DNA from: UBA3818 sp051881895
GTDB taxonomy: Bacteria > Bacillota > Clostridia > Oscillospirales > Ruminococcaceae
Reading direction: 5' to 3'
Length of the DNA: 8,607 nt
Assembly (NCBI GenBank): GCA_051881895.1
Contig: JBJEQT010000146.1
Span: 1-8,607 of the forward strand
Shown here: positions 6,052 through 8,607 of the stretch, piece after piece
How positions within the stretch are numbered: position 1 is the stretch's first letter
How the letters are laid out: each line of letters begins with the position of its first letter
The notes under the pieces: generated by a model
What the model saw: the letters and a program-made list of their open reading frames with translations, nothing else
What the model was told of the DNA's origin: nothing
Database searches by the model: none
Made by a program: the position numbers and the translations under genes

Positions 6052-6936
6052 ATGATTCACTATCTTTCGGTCAGCGGTCTGGTACAGGCTGCTGTTTTGC
6101 AGAATTGCCGTATTTCAGACTTGGTTCTGGAACAGCAGGCACAGCAGCTGGAACAAACAACCGACCAGGTTTATGATACAATGGCCCAGAGCCTTGCGGT
6201 CATGCGGCAGGCGGTAATCGACGGTACTTATCCGGACCTGCGTTCCACCAGCGGCTTGACCGGCGGTGCAGCCTTTAAAATGAAATGCGCGGTGGATGAC
6301 GGAAAAAATATCTGTGGGCAGATGTTTGGCTCAGCGATGGTAAAAGCGCTGGCTGTTTCCGAGTTGAACGCAGCGATGGGCAAGATCGTTGCCGCGCCAA
6401 CCGCCGGTTCCTGCGGAATCATCCCCGCAGCGGTACTTACCATGCAGGAGGAGCACCATCTCAGCGAGGATACGGCTGTCCGGGCGCTGTTTACGGCATC
6501 GGCCATTGGGATGGTTATTGCCCAGAATGCCAGTATTTCCGGTGCGGAGGGAGGATGCCAGGCGGAATGCGGCAGCGCGTCGGCAATGGCGGCCGCCGCT
6601 GTGACAGAAATGGCCGGCGGCACGCCGCAGCAGGTTTCCAATGCCTGTGCCATTGCGCTGAAAAACATTTTAGGACTGGTTTGCGACCCGGTGGCAGGCT
6701 TGGTGGAGATCCCCTGCATCAAACGAAATGCCATGGGCACGGCAAACGCTTTTGTAGCGGCGGAGCTGGCCCTTGCGGGTATCGAAAGCGCGATTCCTGC
6801 GGATGAAGTGATTGTAGCGATGAAACGGATCGGCGACATGCTGCCGGTTTCTTTGAAAGAAACAGCGGACGGCGGTCTAGCTGATACGCCCACCGCCCAA
6901 AAACTGCAGGAACAGGTTTTTGGCAAGCGGGAATAG
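6052..6936 (+). CDS. sdaAA: L-serine dehydratase, iron-sulfur-dependent, alpha subunit
   Basis: The 294-residue catalytic subunit that carries the [4Fe-4S] cluster acting as Lewis acid on the serine hydroxyl. Conserved segments in order are STSGLTGGAAFKM (65-77), MGKIVAAPTAGSCGIIPA (109-126), SGAEGGCQAECGSASAMAAAAV (163-184), LVCDPVAGLVEIPCIKRNAMG (209-229). Cys169, Cys211 and Cys222 are spaced 42 and 11 apart, which matches my recollection of the cluster ligands Cys343, Cys385 and Cys396 in the single-chain Legionella enzyme. Unlike that enzyme there is no C-terminal cysteine: the chain ends in VFGKRE. I placed the start at ATG 6052, 7 bases after AAGGAGG (6038-6044); a TTG at 6046 would sit only one base from it. 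No clear terminator follows, so some readthrough into the CofE-family gene is possible. Confidence 0.96.
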   Translation: MIHYLSVSGLVQAAVLQNCRISDLVLEQQAQQLEQTTDQVYDTMAQSLAVMRQAVIDGTYPDLRSTSGLTGGAAFKMKCAVDDGKNICGQMFGSAMVKALAVSELNAAMGKIVAAPTAGSCGIIPAAVLTMQEEHHLSEDTAVRALFTASAIGMVIAQNASISGAEGGCQAECGSASAMAAAAVTEMAGGTPQQVSNACAIALKNILGLVCDPVAGLVEIPCIKRNAMGTANAFVAAELALAGIESAIPADEVIVAMKRIGDMLPVSLKETADGGLADTPTAQKLQEQVFGKRE

Positions 6937-6950
6937 ATACAAAGAAAATC

Positions 6951-6979
6951 TTTACGAATTCGCTCAAATCATGTATAAT
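6951..6979 (+). promoter_or_regulatory. Promoter of the CofE-family gene
   Basis: TTTACG (6951-6956), a 17-base spacer and a perfect TATAAT (6974-6979) lie between sdaAA and the next gene. The predicted start is near 6986, giving a leader of about 50 bases. This supports independent expression of the downstream gene. Confidence 0.72.
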
Positions 6980-7035
6980 ACATTTGTTTATGAATTCTAT
7001 TTTCCTGATTCAAACAGGAACGGAGGTCGACTATT

Positions 7036-8226
7036 TTGGAAAGACTCGTTGGAACCGTATCCCGCGGCATCCGCGCTCCCATCATCCGTGAAGGGGACGA
7101 TATTGCAAAAATTGTAGCAGACAGCGTACTCAGCGCCGCGAAAAGTGATTCGTTTTCGATTGGAGACCGGGACGTGATTGCGGTAACGGAGGCGGTAGTG
7201 GCCCGCGCGCAGGGGAATTATGCCACGACAAAACAGATTGCGGCGGACGTGAAGGCCAAATTCCCGGATGGTGTTCTCGGCGTGATCTTCCCGATCCTCA
7301 GCCGCAACCGTTTTGCCATCTGCCTGCGGGGCATCGCCATGGGCGTGAAAAAAATGGTGCTGATGCTGAGCTATCCGTCGGATGAGGTGGGCAACCATCT
7401 GATCGATCTGGACCGGCTGGACGAAAAAGGGATCAATCCTTGGAGCGATGTGCTCACCGAAGAGGAATATCGAAATTTGTTCGGGTTCCAAAAGCATGTG
7501 TTCACCGGTGTGGACTATATCGAATATTATAAAGATCTGATTACCTCTTGCGGATGTGAGGTGCAAATTGTGCTGGCGAATGATTGCCGCACGATTCTTC
7601 AGTATACGAAAAACGTGCTTTGCTGTGATATTCATACCCGTGCCCGCAGCAAACGCTTGCTGAAAGCCGCCGGAGCGGAAAAAGTTCTGTGCCTGGATGA
7701 GATTTTAAACCATCCAGTAGACGGAAGCGGCTGTAATGAACAGTATGGCCTTTTGGGAAGCAATAAGGCTACAGAAGAAAAGGTAAAGCTGTTCCCGCGC
7801 GATTGTGCTCCGGTCGTAGAGCGCATTCAGCAGTTGATTTACGAGGCTTGCGGTAAAAAAGTCGAGGTCATGATTTACGGCGATGGCGCTTTTAAGGATC
7901 CGGTGGGTAAAATCTGGGAACTGGCAGATCCGGTGGTTTCTCCGGCGTATACCAAAGGCCTGGAAGGGCAGCCGAACGAAGTGAAGCTGAAATATTTGGC
8001 AGACAATGATTTCGCTCATCTGAGCGGCCAGGAGCTGAAAGACGCGATTTCCGATTATATCCGCAATAAGGATCAGGATTTGACCGGGAAAATGGTCTCC
8101 CAGGGGACAACTCCCCGCCGGCTGACCGATCTGATTGGTTCGCTGTGCGACCTGACTTCTGGCAGCGGCGATAAAGGAACGCCTATCGTATTGGTTCAGG
8201 GCTATTTTGACAATTACACCAAATAA
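7036..8226 (+). CDS. Coenzyme F420:L-glutamate ligase (CofE)-family protein, role uncertain
   Basis: A 396-residue cytoplasmic protein recognised by its N-terminal CofE-like region: TVSRGIRAPIIREGDDIAKIVADSV (7-31), then IGDRDVIAVTEAVVARAQGNY (42-62), corresponding to the loop and strand pattern that opens archaeal CofE, a GTP-dependent ligase adding glutamate to F420-0. It is much longer than archaeal CofE (about 250 residues). Further notable motifs are GLLGSNKA (238-245), IYGDGAFKDP (280-289), TTPRRLTDLIGSLCDLTSGSGDKG near the end, and many cysteines. Start is TTG 7036, with GGAGG at 7022-7026 nine bases upstream; no competing ATG has a comparable site. No other F420 biosynthesis gene (cofC, cofD, fbiC/cofGH) is in the window, and Clostridia of this kind generally lack F420, so the true amino-acid ligation target is unknown. 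A function tied to serine or glutamate metabolism is possible but unsupported beyond adjacency. Confidence 0.8.
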   Translation: MERLVGTVSRGIRAPIIREGDDIAKIVADSVLSAAKSDSFSIGDRDVIAVTEAVVARAQGNYATTKQIAADVKAKFPDGVLGVIFPILSRNRFAICLRGIAMGVKKMVLMLSYPSDEVGNHLIDLDRLDEKGINPWSDVLTEEEYRNLFGFQKHVFTGVDYIEYYKDLITSCGCEVQIVLANDCRTILQYTKNVLCCDIHTRARSKRLLKAAGAEKVLCLDEILNHPVDGSGCNEQYGLLGSNKATEEKVKLFPRDCAPVVERIQQLIYEACGKKVEVMIYGDGAFKDPVGKIWELADPVVSPAYTKGLEGQPNEVKLKYLADNDFAHLSGQELKDAISDYIRNKDQDLTGKMVSQGTTPRRLTDLIGSLCDLTSGSGDKGTPIVLVQGYFDNYTK

Positions 8227-8336
8227 ACAAATTTTAAGAGCGTTGAAATAAGAAAACAAGCAAGGAATCGGTAAAATCAACGATTTTAAGGTCGGTGGGA
8301 AAACAGGATAGCTCAATAATGGGATAACCGAGCAAT

Positions 8337-8371
8337 AAAAGGGATGTTACCGCAAGGCAGCATCCCTTTTT
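8337..8371 (+). terminator. Rho-independent terminator downstream of the CofE-family gene
   Basis: AAAAGGGATG (8337-8346) pairs perfectly with CATCCCTTTT (8361-8370). Inside, after a T-G wobble, a T-A pair and one mismatch, CC/GG closes a GCAA tetraloop of GNRA type (8352-8355). A TTTTT run (8367-8371) ends it. It lies 110 bases after the stop codon, so the transcript has a long 3' untranslated region. Confidence 0.85.
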
Positions 8372-8461
8372 CGCATATCCAACGTCACAGATTTTGAAAG
8401 AAGTCTGCGGCGTTTTTCCCAAACCCAAAGAAAAAGTTCAGGAAGGGATCACTCCAAATTC

Positions 8462-8491
8462 TTGAAAAAAATACGGTTATTCGTATATAAT
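8462..8491 (+). promoter_or_regulatory. Promoter of the helix-turn-helix gene at the window end
   Basis: TTGAAA (8462-8467), an 18-base spacer and a perfect TATAAT (8486-8491; an overlapping TATATA would give 16 bases). The predicted start is near 8498, about 30 bases before the ATG. Confidence 0.7.
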
Positions 8492-8527
8492 ATATCCTGT
8501 TAGATTGTATTTTCACAGAGGTGTGAT

Positions 8528-8607
8528 ATGAACGGGGTCAAGGGCTATATATCCATACGGGAAGCATCCTGCCGCTGGGGAGTGTCGGAGCGGCGGGTCA
8601 ACCAGTA
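8528..8607 (+). CDS. N-terminal part of a small helix-turn-helix DNA-binding protein
   Basis: Only 26 codons are inside the window, starting at ATG 8528 after AGAGGTG (8517-8523). The peptide MNGVKGYISIREASCRWGVSERRVNQY is the start of an excisionase/MerR-like helix-turn-helix domain common in Clostridia, usually continuing with a 'GRIPGA...W.IP' wing; the visible REASCRWGVSERRVNQY is the helix-turn-helix itself. Such proteins are short (about 70-200 residues) and often neighbour accessory genes, including toxin-antitoxin or Fic-type modules, but nothing of a partner can be seen here. The gene has its own strong promoter and begins a new transcription unit after the terminator at 8337-8371. 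Confidence 0.7.
   Translation, partial: MNGVKGYISIREASCRWGVSERRVNQ

Larger units (their letters stand above)
8227..8527. other. Intergenic region without a gene, holding a terminator and a promoter
   Basis: Following the CofE-family stop there are about 110 bases of A-rich sequence containing a 7-bp hairpin (TAAAATC/GATTTTA, 8272-8288, loop AAC) with no U-tract. The terminator at 8337-8371 follows. About 90 bases in which I see nothing separate it from the promoter at 8462. A 64-codon minus-strand frame across the region has no supported start and straddles the terminator, so I do not call it. Confidence 0.6.

Noticed and set aside
5141..6052. A 303-codon minus-strand frame opposite sdaAB
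   Set aside because: It is a shadow of sdaAB; the composition is not protein-like, and the frame covers the repressor promoter and coding start.
6997..7635. A 212-codon minus-strand frame opposite the CofE-family gene
   Set aside because: It is an antisense shadow; the plus strand has promoter, ribosome binding site and recognisable protein family.
8234..8428. A 64-codon minus-strand frame in the final intergenic region
   Set aside because: It straddles the terminator, has no clear ribosome binding site, and its product resembles nothing I know.
1..8607. tRNA, rRNA, CRISPR array, insertion sequence or attachment site
   Set aside because: I looked for cloverleaf-like segments, regularly spaced repeats, transposase motifs and terminal inverted repeats and found none; the only sizeable inverted repeats are terminators and the operator.

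Overview
This window looks like a chromosomal stretch from a Gram-positive member of the Clostridia (Firmicutes), possibly of the Ruminococcaceae/Oscillospiraceae type. The grounds are strong GGAGG-type ribosome binding sites, some TTG starts, roughly even GC, the two-subunit iron-sulfur L-serine dehydratase typical of Firmicutes, and a BlaI/BlaR1-type regulatory pair. The taxonomic call is inference; no rRNA, tRNA or other marker is present.

Layout from left to right. Bases 1-225 hold the 3' end of a small membrane-protein gene (+) that starts outside the window. Next is a full-length class II CCA tRNA nucleotidyltransferase (cca, 305-1513, +). It converges on an esterase-like alpha/beta hydrolase (1783-2520, -), with a perfect 18-bp inverted-repeat bidirectional terminator between them. 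The esterase is divergent from a peroxiredoxin-like gene (2718-3287, +); their promoter -10 boxes overlap. A second bidirectional terminator separates the peroxiredoxin gene from a minus-strand BlaI-type repressor and BlaR1/M56-type membrane metalloprotease operon (5189 down to 3349). The two regulatory genes overlap at ATGATG, and the promoter has a TTGACA box and an inverted repeat over its -10.

Divergent from this pair is sdaAB-sdaAA (5378-6936, +), encoding the beta and alpha subunits of the [4Fe-4S] L-serine dehydratase, which converts L-serine to pyruvate and ammonia. Then, from its own good promoter, comes a 396-residue protein of the coenzyme F420:L-glutamate ligase (CofE) family (7036-8226, +). 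A 301-base gap holds a terminator and a strong promoter, and the window ends inside a small helix-turn-helix gene (8528-, +).

Most genes here are housekeeping or common accessory families, and I see no mobile element, CRISPR array or defence cassette. The most open questions are what signal the non-beta-lactam BlaR1-like sensor detects, whether its repressor also controls the divergent serine dehydratase operon (both promoters carry TACTAAA), and what the CofE-family protein does if the host makes no F420.
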